Counted from the stretch's first letter, positions 27,916-36,377 are shown. The stretch: 64,000 bases of DNA from JACMNW01 sp963708425 (GCA_963708425.1 OY970206.1:3472001-3536000); one strand, 5' to 3'. Made by a program: numbers and translations. The notes: generated from the letters alone by a model not told the origin.

Positions 27916-28791
27916 TTATTTCTTCCACCGCCGATGTATCCAGAACCATTGTTCAGGGTTGGCCCGTACCCGCGCCTCAAGACTGGCAGAGATTGCTGCC
28001 GTCATCGTTGCCGCATCACTGGCGGGGATCGGCGCTTCCAGATCAACCGCAAAAGTTAACCCGTCTTTCTGCCGCGTCGCGTAAAACGGAATAAGCAGCG
28101 CCCCGTATTTCAACGCAAGTGCTGCCGCCGATGTTGCCGTTCGCGCCGGCTTGCCCAGAAACTCAACCGGTTCCGCGCCGCGGACATCTTGATCGAACAG
28201 CAAAACCAACTGCCCGCCCGCCTTCAAATGCCGCACAAAACCGGCGGTACCGCGTTGGCCTTGGGCAAAGATAGGCCCACCAAACGCTTCCATCGTGCGC
28301 ACGTAGTGATCGTTGAAATAGCTGTTGCGTGCAGGTCGATATAGCCCGCCAACCGAAAATCCACGGGCAACCAGACTGGCCCGCGCGGCCTCGTAATTGC
28401 CAAAGTGGCCCGATACCAGAATGGTCGGCTGGCCCTTGGCATGCGCTTCGATCAGCGCCGCCATGCCTGGCCCCAACGGTTCTATCCTGGCCATCCGCGC
28501 CATGAAATCTTTGCTGGAATAGTTTTCAATCAGCGTGCGCCCGGCGTTGTCCGACACCTGATCAGCAAGCTTTTCACGCTGTTCAAGCGGCAAGTCCGGC
28601 CAGATCATCGTCAGATTATCCAGCGCGCGTTTGCGGTATCCGGCTACCGGGGCCACAACGCGCCGCATCAACGCGCCAAAGAACGGGATTCGCAAGCGGT
28701 AGGGCAGGGCCAGTGCAAGACCGATGAAGGCGCGAAGCAACAGGTTTTCAAACCAATGCCGGGTATTCGCAGGCGGTTGGTCGGCGTCCAT
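27916..28791 (-). CDS. LpxL/HtrB-family lipid A-type acyltransferase
   Basis: This 291-aa inner-membrane acyltransferase probably adds a secondary acyl chain to lipid A or a related lipid. An N-terminal membrane segment lies at about 18-38, and the catalytic HX4E motif is HFGNYE (129-134). Arg-rich FDQDVRG and the C-terminal EQWFWIHRRWK also fit the family. The start at 28791 follows an AGGGC site 12 nt after the EamA stop; the frame remains open far upstream only as a shadow of that gene. Confidence 0.9.
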   Translation of the reverse strand: MDADQPPANTRHWFENLLLRAFIGLALALPYRLRIPFFGALMRRVVAPVAGYRKRALDNLTMIWPDLPLEQREKLADQVSDNAGRTLIENYSSKDFMARMARIEPLGPGMAALIEAHAKGQPTILVSGHFGNYEAARASLVARGFSVGGLYRPARNSYFNDHYVRTMEAFGGPIFAQGQRGTAGFVRHLKAGGQLVLLFDQDVRGAEPVEFLGKPARTATSAAALALKYGALLIPFYATRQKDGLTFAVDLEAPIPASDAATMTAAISASLEARVRANPEQWFWIHRRWKK

Positions 28792-28802
28792 TCTGCCTTG
28801 CC

Positions 28803-29693
28803 CTAAAGGGCTGCACGCGCAGCCTGTGTTTCGCGGTGCCAGACATAAAGCCCGGCAGCGATGATGACAAGCGCACCGATTACCGACCAGATATCCGGGT
28901 ACTCGCCATACAGCACTGCCCCCCAGATCGCTGCAAAGACGATGCCCAAATAGGCAAACGGCGCCACGACCGATGCCTCCGCAGTAGAAAAAGACCGGAT
29001 CAGGCACAGTTGCGCGCCCGTGCCAAGCACGCCCATCAAGCAAAACAAAGGCACATCGCTGGCGCTGATCGGCAGCCAGACAAAAGGCAGCACCACCCCA
29101 AGCACAATCGCACCAAACGCTGATGCATAAATCATTGACGTCCAGGCACTTTCGCTTTGGCCAATAAATCGCGTGATCAGCGCATTCCCCGTATAGCAAA
29201 CCGCAGCGCCAATCGGCAGCAGCGCCGCCGGGGTGAACACCCCAGAACCTGGCCGAATGACAATCATTGCACCAATCATTGCGGCACCCACGCCCAGCAA
29301 CCGCCGTGGCCCCAGACGCTCGCCCAAAAAGATCGCCGCCCCAAGTGTAATCAGCACCGGGTTCAAATCGGTCAGTGCCGTCGCCTCCGCCAGCCCGATA
29401 AACCCAAGCGAGGTGAAAAACAGCGCCGTTGCGCCAAACTGACACGCACTCCGCGCCAGATGCAGTCCGGGATATCGGGTGCGCAAATAAGGCCCGGCGC
29501 GCTGCCGCAAGATCAGCAACACCAACAGCAATTGCCCGGCAAACCGCGCCCAGATAACCTGTGGCGTCGGGTACCTCTCCAGCAGCCCCTTGGCCACCGC
29601 ATCCATCGCGGTGAACAGCAAGATGGCACCAACCATCAAGCCAATCGCCCGACCAGCAGACGCACCGCGCGGCAAAGATAACGGCAAAGTCAT
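28803..29693 (-). CDS. EamA-family (DMT) permease
   Basis: This 296-aa protein has about ten membrane helices in two EamA repeats (about 10-140 and 155-285). It belongs to the drug/metabolite transporter superfamily; the substrate cannot be told from sequence. The start MTLPLSL at 29693 is preferred to an upstream extension that lacks hydrophobic or family-like sequence. It is the first gene of a pair with the acyltransferase. Confidence 0.87.
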   Translation of the reverse strand: MTLPLSLPRGASAGRAIGLMVGAILLFTAMDAVAKGLLERYPTPQVIWARFAGQLLLVLLILRQRAGPYLRTRYPGLHLARSACQFGATALFFTSLGFIGLAEATALTDLNPVLITLGAAIFLGERLGPRRLLGVGAAMIGAMIVIRPGSGVFTPAALLPIGAAVCYTGNALITRFIGQSESAWTSMIYASAFGAIVLGVVLPFVWLPISASDVPLFCLMGVLGTGAQLCLIRSFSTAEASVVAPFAYLGIVFAAIWGAVLYGEYPDIWSVIGALVIIAAGLYVWHRETQAARAAL

Positions 29694-29999
29694 TGTGTAT
29701 CCAAGGCGCGCACCATAGCGCGCAGACCGAAGCCTAAAGTGCGCCTGTGCGGGCAGCAAGGTCGAAAGGTCCCACGTGCGACCGTGGTCTGGCTTGGGGC
29801 TGAAACCGTTTGGTTGATAGCAGCACGGTTCTCAAACTGCCACTTTTCACAGTATGTGGCCCCGCTGCACAAAGCGTCTCCCAACGTTGCGGCAAAGCAC
29901 CCAAGGCACCATTTCGCTTTAAGCTAAAAGGCCAGCACCGCGCCATTGTTCGCGCCCGCCACCAGCACAATCCTGATCGCCAGCACGTCACAAACACTG
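29694..29999. other. Gap of 306 bp with no supported gene
   Basis: Short frames are open on both strands but none has a ribosome site, a motif or good codon use. It lies between the promoter side of the EamA gene and the 3' end of fliG. Its both-strand openness resembles dispersed intergenic repeats of roseobacters, which cannot be confirmed here. Confidence 0.5.
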
Positions 30000-31082
30000 C
30001 TATTCCTCCTCCCGGATCAGCACGATCTCGCCCGTCGCCTCCAACTGGCGCACCGCCGTAATCACCGCGTTCATCGCCAGTTCCGCGTCGCGGTCCTTCA
30101 CCGCCCCCCGCGCTTCCATCTCTTCGCGCAGGGATTGCGACATGCGCTGCGACATGTTCGCCAGTATAAACTCCGCCGCCGCCAGTTGCGCCGCATCGCC
30201 CTGCGCCCCGGCAAGCGCTGTCACCAAGGCGGCAGGCTCCACCAGCCGCACCAGTTTTGGCACATCGCGCGCCGCCACCCGTGCTGGCAGATGAATGAAG
30301 GTAAAGATCGCTCGCCGCACCTGTTCGGCAAACGCCGCATCGGTTTCTTCGAGGCCCTTCAGCACATCTTCACGGGTAAACGCCGGCGATACGTTCAAAA
30401 TCGCCCCCACCCGTTCCACCGGATCGCCATCAAACGCCCGCGCCGGTTGGTTTTCCAACTGGCCGGCCAGCGAAAGGCCAATTCTGCGCACCGTTTCCGG
30501 GTCCACATTTCCCGTCATCGACACGGCAAATGCCACGCGCCGTGCCCGTTCGCCGGGCAATTTTCCCAGCAAATCCGCCGCCTTGGGCACCGGCAGTTTC
30601 GACAGCATCACCGCCGCCACCTCAACGCTTTCCTCGATCAGTATCGGCAACAACCGCTCGGCATCCAGCGCCATGATCCGATCCCACGGGTCCGCGCGCG
30701 CCGACGCCCCTGCCAACCGGCGCAACCGATTGGCCGCCGTGGTGCTGATATGCCCGTCCATCATCGACAGCGCACCTTCAATCCCGCCGGGAAAAGACAG
30801 CCCCACCTGTTCCAGCTCGCCCATAAACTCCGCCACCACAGCCCCCAGCGTGGTGCGGTCCACCAGCCGCATCTGCCCCATCTGCTCGGCAAGCGCCGCC
30901 TGCATATGTTCGGGCAAAGCAGTGATCTGCAACGGCGACCCCTCGGCCATCAACAGCCGCACGATCACTGCCGCCTTTTCACGCGCATTCAGGATCTTAG
31001 GCTGCAATACCTCGGCCTGCGTTCGCGCAAACCGCTCAACCGGCTTGATTTTCGCCACTACAACCTGCTGTTCCTGCGCCAT
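30000..31082 (-). CDS. fliG: Flagellar motor switch protein FliG-like
   Basis: This 360-aa protein has the FliG order: N-terminal domain (about 30-120), middle domain (about 135-225) and C-terminal torque-generating domain (about 230-350), with ILANMSQRMSQSLREEMEARG and ETDAAFAEQVRRAIFTF. The EHPQ motif of the middle domain, which contacts FliM, is replaced by EESVEVAA. No other flagellar gene lies in the window. The ATG at 31082 is chosen over an upstream start six codons away. Confidence 0.87.
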   Translation of the reverse strand: MAQEQQVVVAKIKPVERFARTQAEVLQPKILNAREKAAVIVRLLMAEGSPLQITALPEHMQAALAEQMGQMRLVDRTTLGAVVAEFMGELEQVGLSFPGGIEGALSMMDGHISTTAANRLRRLAGASARADPWDRIMALDAERLLPILIEESVEVAAVMLSKLPVPKAADLLGKLPGERARRVAFAVSMTGNVDPETVRRIGLSLAGQLENQPARAFDGDPVERVGAILNVSPAFTREDVLKGLEETDAAFAEQVRRAIFTFIHLPARVAARDVPKLVRLVEPAALVTALAGAQGDAAQLAAAEFILANMSQRMSQSLREEMEARGAVKDRDAELAMNAVITAVRQLEATGEIVLIREEE

Positions 31083-31150
31083 GCCGCCCCGTCCAACCAA
31101 ACCTGTTGGCCAGATGGTGGCAGACCGCAGTTAACGGCGGCTGAACAGGT

Positions 31151-31318
31151 TCAGCTATTTACCGGCGTTATGCATCTTTCCAAGGTTTCATCCCAAACCG
31201 TGCCAGTAACACAGCTAGAGGCGGTAATTTTCGCCTCATCCCGGTTGCACCCCTGCGCAGAGGCAAAACTGGGTGCGGCAATCAGGGCAAGCACGGCAAG
31301 GCGGATCATTGTCTTCAT
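31151..31318 (-). CDS. Small secreted Cys-module protein (55 aa)
   Basis: This frame is too short for usual ORF lists. It has a signal peptide (MKTMIRL... ASA-Q, cleavage near 21) and a mature part of only about 34 residues. Cys36 and Cys49 frame CVTGTVWDETLERCITP. The TPR protein encoded 28 bp upstream has CKDGEVWDEKTKACIAP with its cysteines at the same positions 36 and 49, 9 of 17 residues identical. A third Cys24 is extra. The two genes are probably co-transcribed and paralogous over this module. The function is unknown. Confidence 0.78.
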   Translation of the reverse strand: MKTMIRLAVLALIAAPSFASAQGCNRDEAKITASSCVTGTVWDETLERCITPVNS

Positions 31319-31346
31319 CGCTGTCTCCCTTTGGCTAAGTCACGTC

Positions 31347-31880
31347 TCAATAGCTGGTCGTCTGTCCCGTCGCCAACGCCTGCGACAAGGAGGCTTCGGC
31401 CCAGCTTCCCATCCCGCCACGCGTGCGGATCTGGTCCAACTCGGCACTGGCAAGCTGCATCTCGCCCATGTCCACATAGGCCTGACCCAGATAAGACCGC
31501 GCCAGAATATTATCGGGGTTCACGGCCAGCGCCTGCGCATAAAACGCCAAACCTTCCTCCAGCCGCCCCGCCTTGCGATTGGCAAAGCCAAGATAGGTCA
31601 GCACCCGGTCGCTTTCCCGCTCAGTCATGCTGGCCAGCACCCGCAGCGCGTCCTCGGGTCGTCCGGCATAAGCCAATTCGCGCACTGCCTTAAACCGAGT
31701 ATCATCATCCAGCCGCGCATCTTCGGGCGCGATGCAAGCTTTGGTCTTTTCGTCCCAAACCTCGCCGTCCTTGCATTCCGCGGTGGTTTCCGTCGGCGTC
31801 GGCGGCGCAGTATCGTCACTACCCGCAGCAAACGCCGCAAAGGGCAGTGCACTTAGCAGCACAATTGCAACATGTCGCAT
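31347..31880 (-). CDS. Secreted tetratricopeptide protein with Cys module
   Basis: The 177-aa preprotein has a signal peptide (1-19), a disulfide-like module with Cys36 and Cys49, then about two to three TPR units (about 63-165; LTYLGFANRKAGRLEEGLAFYAQAL is the clearest). It should be periplasmic and bind a protein partner. It is upstream of the small Cys-module gene and, 68 bp further on, fliG, all on one strand. Confidence 0.86.
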   Translation of the reverse strand: MRHVAIVLLSALPFAAFAAGSDDTAPPTPTETTAECKDGEVWDEKTKACIAPEDARLDDDTRFKAVRELAYAGRPEDALRVLASMTERESDRVLTYLGFANRKAGRLEEGLAFYAQALAVNPDNILARSYLGQAYVDMGEMQLASAELDQIRTRGGMGSWAEASLSQALATGQTTSY

Positions 31881-31987
31881 GCGGGGTCACCTCTTCTTGG
31901 TTCGGGGAAAGGATAGCACGGGATTCCCCAAGGCAAGCCTCGAAAATCCCCGCAGGGCCGCCGCCACACATCACGCCTGCGTGAGCA

Positions 31988-33292
31988 TCACTCGCCAAAC
32001 ACCCGCCGAAAGATCGTATCGACATGCTTGGTGTGATACCCCAGATCGAACTTTTCCTCGATTTCGGCGGGCGACAAAGCCTTCGTTACCTCAGCATCCG
32101 CCAGCAATTCGGTCTTGAAATCCGCGCCCTGTTCCCAAACCTTCATCGCATTCCGCTGCACCAACCGATAGCTGTCCTCCCGACTAACCCCGGCTTGCGT
32201 CAACGCCAGCAACACCCGCTGGCTCATCACCAAGCCACGGAATTTGTTCATATTCGCCAGCATCGTCTCTGGATAAATCACCAGCTTTTCCAGCAACCCC
32301 GCCAACCGATGCAGCGCAAAGTCCAGCGTGATCGTGGTATCCGGCGCAATCGCCCGCTCCACCGATGAATGCGAGATATCCCGCTCATGCCACAGCGCCA
32401 CATTCTCCAACGCCGGCACCACCGCCATCCGCACCAACCGCGCGAGGCCGGTCAAATTCTCGCTCAACACCGGATTGCGCTTATGCGGCATCGCCGAGCT
32501 GCCCTTTTGGCCGGGCGAGAAAAACTCCTCCGCCTCCAGCACTTCGGTCCGCTGCATATGGCGAATTTCAATCGCAATATTCTCGATGCTCGACGCAATT
32601 ACCCCCAAAGTCGCGAAGTACATCGCATGCCGATCGCGCGGAATAACCTGCGTCGAAATCGGCTCCGGCGTCAGCCCGAGCATCTTGCACACATGCTCTT
32701 CCACACTCGGATCAATGTTCGCAAACGTCCCTACAGCGCCCGAAATAGCCCCCGTCGCCACTTCCGCCCGAGCGCTTGCCAACCGCGTCCGCCCGCGCGC
32801 CATCTCCGCATAAAACCGCGCGAACGTCAGCCCCATCGTCGTCGGTTCCGCATGAATGCCGTGGCTGCGGCCAATCCGAACCGTGTCCTTATGCTCAAAC
32901 GCACGGCTTTTCAGCGCCGCCAAAACCCGGTCCATCCCCACAAGCAACAGGTCCGTCGCCCGCACCAACTGCACATTCAGCGTGGTGTCCAGCACATCCG
33001 ACGACGTCATCCCCTGATGCACAAACCGCGCGTCATCCGCCCCGATATGCTCCGCCAGATGCGTCAGAAACGCGATCACATCATGCTTGGTCACCGCCTC
33101 AATCTCGTCAATCCGCGCCACGTCAAAGGTCACATCCTTCGCCCGCCAAACCGCCGCCGCATTGGCCATGGGGATCACCCCAATCGCCGCCTGCGCATCA
33201 CAGGCATGCGCCTCAATCTCGAACCAGATACGAAACTTCGTCTCCGGCGACCAAAGGGCCACCATTTCGGGGCGGGAATATCTGGCAATCAT
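31988..33292 (-). CDS. purB: Adenylosuccinate lyase
   Basis: PurB acts twice in purine synthesis, cleaving SAICAR and adenylosuccinate to release fumarate. The superfamily signature GSSAMPHKRNP and the GRSHGIHAEPTT segment with the catalytic His are intact. The ATG at 33292 gives 434 aa and the MIARYSRPEM start shared by the family. It is divergent from a small secreted-protein gene across 77 bp. Confidence 0.97.
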   Translation of the reverse strand: MIARYSRPEMVALWSPETKFRIWFEIEAHACDAQAAIGVIPMANAAAVWRAKDVTFDVARIDEIEAVTKHDVIAFLTHLAEHIGADDARFVHQGMTSSDVLDTTLNVQLVRATDLLLVGMDRVLAALKSRAFEHKDTVRIGRSHGIHAEPTTMGLTFARFYAEMARGRTRLASARAEVATGAISGAVGTFANIDPSVEEHVCKMLGLTPEPISTQVIPRDRHAMYFATLGVIASSIENIAIEIRHMQRTEVLEAEEFFSPGQKGSSAMPHKRNPVLSENLTGLARLVRMAVVPALENVALWHERDISHSSVERAIAPDTTITLDFALHRLAGLLEKLVIYPETMLANMNKFRGLVMSQRVLLALTQAGVSREDSYRLVQRNAMKVWEQGADFKTELLADAEVTKALSPAEIEEKFDLGYHTKHVDTIFRRVFGE

Positions 33293-33369
33293 GATGGGCC
33301 TTTCGAATTGCAAGCGCAGCCGAGGCTCGCTTAGACTGATGCCAAGGCCCACGCAAGCCAAAGGCGGAT

Positions 33370-33717
33370 ATGATGCGGCAATTGATGTTTATACTCGCCT
33401 GCCTGCCGTCGATGGCACTGGCCCAAGACTGGCAACCCATAGACGAAGCCGCCCTCAAAGACGCCCTAACCGCAAGACTGCTTGCTTACGGCGACGGCGC
33501 CACCCAACAATTCAACGCCGACGGCAGCACATTCTACACAAAAGACAAACCCACCAACGGCCAATGGCGGATAGAGGCCAACCAATACTGCTCCCAATGG
33601 CCCCCCTCCGACCGCTGGACTTGCTACGACGTAGCCCGCAGTGCCGACGGCCTAAACATCCGCTTCACCGCCCCCGACGCCAGCACCACCACAGGTCGTT
33701 ACATCGACCTGCAATAA
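33370..33717 (+). CDS. Small secreted protein of unknown function
   Basis: The 115-aa preprotein has a signal peptide (about 1-18, ALA-Q). The mature part has GATQQFNADGSTFYT and WRIEANQYCSQWPPSDRWTCYDV, a pattern I recall from short periplasmic proteins of Rhodobacteraceae without known function. Two cysteines may pair. Two adjacent ATG codons (33370, 33373) are possible starts. A repeat element begins 3 bp after its stop. Confidence 0.75.
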   Translation: MMRQLMFILACLPSMALAQDWQPIDEAALKDALTARLLAYGDGATQQFNADGSTFYTKDKPTNGQWRIEANQYCSQWPPSDRWTCYDVARSADGLNIRFTAPDASTTTGRYIDLQ

Positions 33718-33720
33718 CCG

Positions 33721-33866
33721 GCATTTGCTTCTGCAAGAATATCCTCGGGGTGAGCCGCGCCCGGAAAACAGTCCAGTGGACTGTTTTCGGCGGCGAACGC
33801 CTCGCCCGTGGCGAGGCTGGCAGAATTGGCGCAGCCGAGAAGGGGGCAGGCGGCCCCCTTTATTTT
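33721..33866 (-). repeat. Repeat A, copy 1 (hairpin-rich 3' element)
   Basis: Read on the minus strand it has a G-rich hairpin (about 33840-33860, also a T-tailed terminator for the plus-strand gene), a hairpin GCCTCGCC/GGCGAGGC near 33800-33819, a 25-bp palindrome with arms GAAAACAGTCCA/TGGACTGTTTTC (33765-33789), and the core CACCCCGAGGATATTCTTGC (33734-33753). The core is 19/20 identical to the copy at 47334-47353. Confidence 0.75.
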
Positions 33867-34035
33867 GGAAAGGTTTCGTACGGAAATTTTTCTCTTACGA
33901 TGGGCGGCACCGATCAATTTTGTTGTAAGGGCAGATAGAATGTAGCATTTATGACGGCTGCTTTTGGCAACACCTCCCCTTCTTGTTCAAAGCAACTATA
34001 AACAAAAGAAAAAGACTCATCAGTTCGGATGGACC

Positions 34036-34935
34036 ATGCTCTTCAAATATTTCAACTACACGCGAGCTTTAGAAATTCTTAAGTCTCGGGCGATCAGACT
34101 TACCCAACCAAGCGATTTCAACGATCCTTTTGAATTACATCCCGAGTTTCAATTGATGTCACAAGAAGACATTGCGGAACTGCCTCCTGCACTCGACGAA
34201 CACGGCAACGCTATACCAGGCGCGCGGTTGCTAACTCCAGAGGCATTAAGTCGAATGTTTGCTGCCATAGCGCCGCACTTGGCTCGAATGGCTCCGATTC
34301 ACCAACAGCACCCAGGAGCTACATTTTCCTTGGATAACAATTCAGTAGGCCGTGACTATTATGACCAACACTTTGGTATTCTCTCGCTTACTGAAACGCC
34401 AGATAATCTGCTTATGTGGTCTCACTATGGTGATGAACACAGAGGTGTTGTATTTGGGTTTGATGAGACACACGCTTTCTTTCAAGGCGCTGAAATCGTG
34501 GCTGGCCTGTCTCGTCTGAACACAGTTGAATACAGCCAGAAGCGTCCAGTGCTCTCTCCTAGCACGCGAGACAATCCAAAAGTGTTTTTGCGAAAGAGTA
34601 CGGAGTGGGCCTACGAAAGAGAATGGCGGCTTATTCGCCCTCTCGGCGAAGCGGCGGACATAAAGCCGCGTGAAGGTCTTCTTCCCGTATGTCTCTTTGA
34701 ATTTCCGCATGATGCCATAAAGATGGTGATCACCGGTTCGCAAATGATCCAGAGCCAGTATCAAGAACTTTGCAACTTCTGCGCAACAACGCCGACGCTT
34801 GCTCAGGCTCCAATACACCATATTCTATTAAGCAAGGAACACTACGAACTTGAGGTGCATCCAGCTCTGACGGAGGAGGAGCAAGCAAAACGGCTACAAG
34901 GGAAAGTCATGTCTGCTAAGCCGTTCGGTGTTTAG
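34036..34935 (+). CDS. DUF2971 family protein
   Basis: The 299-aa product shows the DUF2971 pattern: start MLFKYF, SDFNDPFELHPE, LMWSHYGDEHRGVVFGFD and WAYEREWRLIRP. The function of the family is not known; members are often found in accessory and defence-rich regions. Base composition is markedly lower in GC than purB or dddP, which suggests acquisition. It lies between repeat A (33721-33866) and repeat B (34949-35037). The ATG at 34036 is preferred to an upstream TTG. Confidence 0.85.
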   Translation: MLFKYFNYTRALEILKSRAIRLTQPSDFNDPFELHPEFQLMSQEDIAELPPALDEHGNAIPGARLLTPEALSRMFAAIAPHLARMAPIHQQHPGATFSLDNNSVGRDYYDQHFGILSLTETPDNLLMWSHYGDEHRGVVFGFDETHAFFQGAEIVAGLSRLNTVEYSQKRPVLSPSTRDNPKVFLRKSTEWAYEREWRLIRPLGEAADIKPREGLLPVCLFEFPHDAIKMVITGSQMIQSQYQELCNFCATTPTLAQAPIHHILLSKEHYELEVHPALTEEEQAKRLQGKVMSAKPFGV

Positions 34936-34948
34936 TTGTTGACCCCCA

Positions 34949-35037
34949 GTAACACATGTTACCCCTTAATTTTCAGTTAACAAAAACCCCATACCCCAAC
35001 AATATCAACTCCTTACCCCGCGTAACACGCGTGTTAC
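34949..35037 (-). repeat. Repeat B, copy 1 (palindrome plus CtrA-like box)
   Basis: Read on the minus strand it starts with the 16-bp palindrome GTAACACGCGTGTTAC (35022-35037), which contains the dddP stop codon. It then aligns without gaps to 47179-47240 (46 of 62 identical by hand count). It contains a TTAA-N7-TTAAC box (34966-34981) and ends with GTAACA/TGTTAC arms (34949-34962). Confidence 0.8.
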
Positions 35038-36377
35038 CCGGCCCCCATCAACCGCTCATCAAACGGATATGAGGTCAGATTCTCGAACCCATCCTCCGTG
35101 ATCAAAACCTGATCCTCCAGCTTGATCGAGAAATCCCCCCCCTCCGGGCTGACCAAAGCTTCGACACAAAGAACCATTCCCGGCTGCAAAACCGCCTCAA
35201 ACGCCCCCTCCACCCAAGCATCCGGATAGGGCACGAACGGCCATTCATCACAAAGTCCCACCCCGTGCATCTTACAAGAATACTTCTGCCGCCAGTATTG
35301 CCCGTCCAGTTGATGCCCCCCATGAACCAGTTCCCGAATACTGACCCCCGGCTTCAACATCGCCATATTCTCAATCATATGATCCCGCGCGTGCCCCATC
35401 GCCGAAATCATCGCATTCCCCGGCCGCCGATCGCCGATCCACCAGGTCCGGCTGATATCAATGCAGATCCCGTAACTGCCGATCAGATCGGTATCGAACG
35501 CGACAATCTCATTCTCCCCGATGATCCGTGGCCCGCATTCCTGAAACCAAGGGTTCGTCCGCGGCCCCGAAGCCAGAAGCCGCGTCTCGATCCATTCCCC
35601 GCCGCGCCGGATATTGCCGGCATGAAGGCTTGCCCAGACATCATCCTCCGACACGCCCCCCTTCGGGATCGATTGTCGAGCAAACGCCTCCATCTCCCCA
35701 ATCGCTGCCTCGCAGGCATGATGCGCGCATTTCATCGCCTGTATCTCGTCCGGCCCCTTGATCGCCCGCGTCCGTTCGGTCACCTCCTCGCCCTCGATCA
35801 CCTCAAACCCGGCCCTCTCCAATGCCCGCAGCCCGTTGATCATGATCTTGTCGACCGCCAGCCGACGATTGCCCCCCACATGGCCCCGCATCACCTCATC
35901 AACCTGTCCTGCAAAAGACGTCGCATCCTCGGCCACCCCATCGCCGCAGACGTTGTAGAAGAACGAGGCCCCGGACCGAATTTCCTTGATCAGCGGGTTG
36001 AACGTCGCCAAGAACGGTGCCTGCTTGTAGTCCCAGATCACCATATGCCCGTCGGCGCAGACCAAACAGGCGCGGAACGGATTGTGCGAATTCCAAAGCT
36101 GCATGTTCGTCGTATCGGTTGCATACCGGATGTTCAGCGGGTCGAACATTAACAGCCCGCCCAAATCGCGGTGGATCAGGGATTGCACTAGCCGTTTCCA
36201 CCGAAACTTTCGCATGTTCGCCAAATTTGGCAGCGCCAGCCCCGACGCCTGCCATTCTTGGAACGCCAGCTGCGTCGGTCCGATTTCCACCCGATCATTG
36301 TCGTTAGGGCTGCCATCACCCAGCGTCGTCCCTCGGCTTGGATCGATCTTGCGGCGGTCGGAATAGCTTGCAGACAT
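35034..36377 (-). CDS. dddP: DMSP lyase DddP
   Basis: This 447-aa M24-fold enzyme cleaves dimethylsulfoniopropionate to dimethyl sulfide and acrylate. The family hallmark IDPSRGTTLGDGSPNDNDR and the metal-site segments are visible: Asp residues in FDTDLIGSYGICIDISRTWW, His in KMHGVGLCDEWP, Glu in CVEALVSPEGG and KLEDQVLI. These are the DddP, not proline-dipeptidase, versions. The ATG at 36377 follows an AGGGGG site; a 54-codon extension upstream is not conserved. Its stop lies inside repeat B. Confidence 0.95.
   Translation of the reverse strand: MSASYSDRRKIDPSRGTTLGDGSPNDNDRVEIGPTQLAFQEWQASGLALPNLANMRKFRWKRLVQSLIHRDLGGLLMFDPLNIRYATDTTNMQLWNSHNPFRACLVCADGHMVIWDYKQAPFLATFNPLIKEIRSGASFFYNVCGDGVAEDATSFAGQVDEVMRGHVGGNRRLAVDKIMINGLRALERAGFEVIEGEEVTERTRAIKGPDEIQAMKCAHHACEAAIGEMEAFARQSIPKGGVSEDDVWASLHAGNIRRGGEWIETRLLASGPRTNPWFQECGPRIIGENEIVAFDTDLIGSYGICIDISRTWWIGDRRPGNAMISAMGHARDHMIENMAMLKPGVSIRELVHGGHQLDGQYWRQKYSCKMHGVGLCDEWPFVPYPDAWVEGAFEAVLQPGMVLCVEALVSPEGGDFSIKLEDQVLITEDGFENLTSYPFDERLMGAG

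Noticed and set aside
29946..31856. A 636-codon plus-strand frame across fliG and the TPR gene
   Set aside because: It is antisense to two genes with clear domains and a signal peptide; its translation is low-complexity Arg/His-rich.
35022..35037. GTAACACGCGTGTTAC as a chromosomal parS site
   Set aside because: Alphaproteobacterial parS resembles TGTTTCACGTGAAACA; the sequence and its linked CtrA-like box do not fit.
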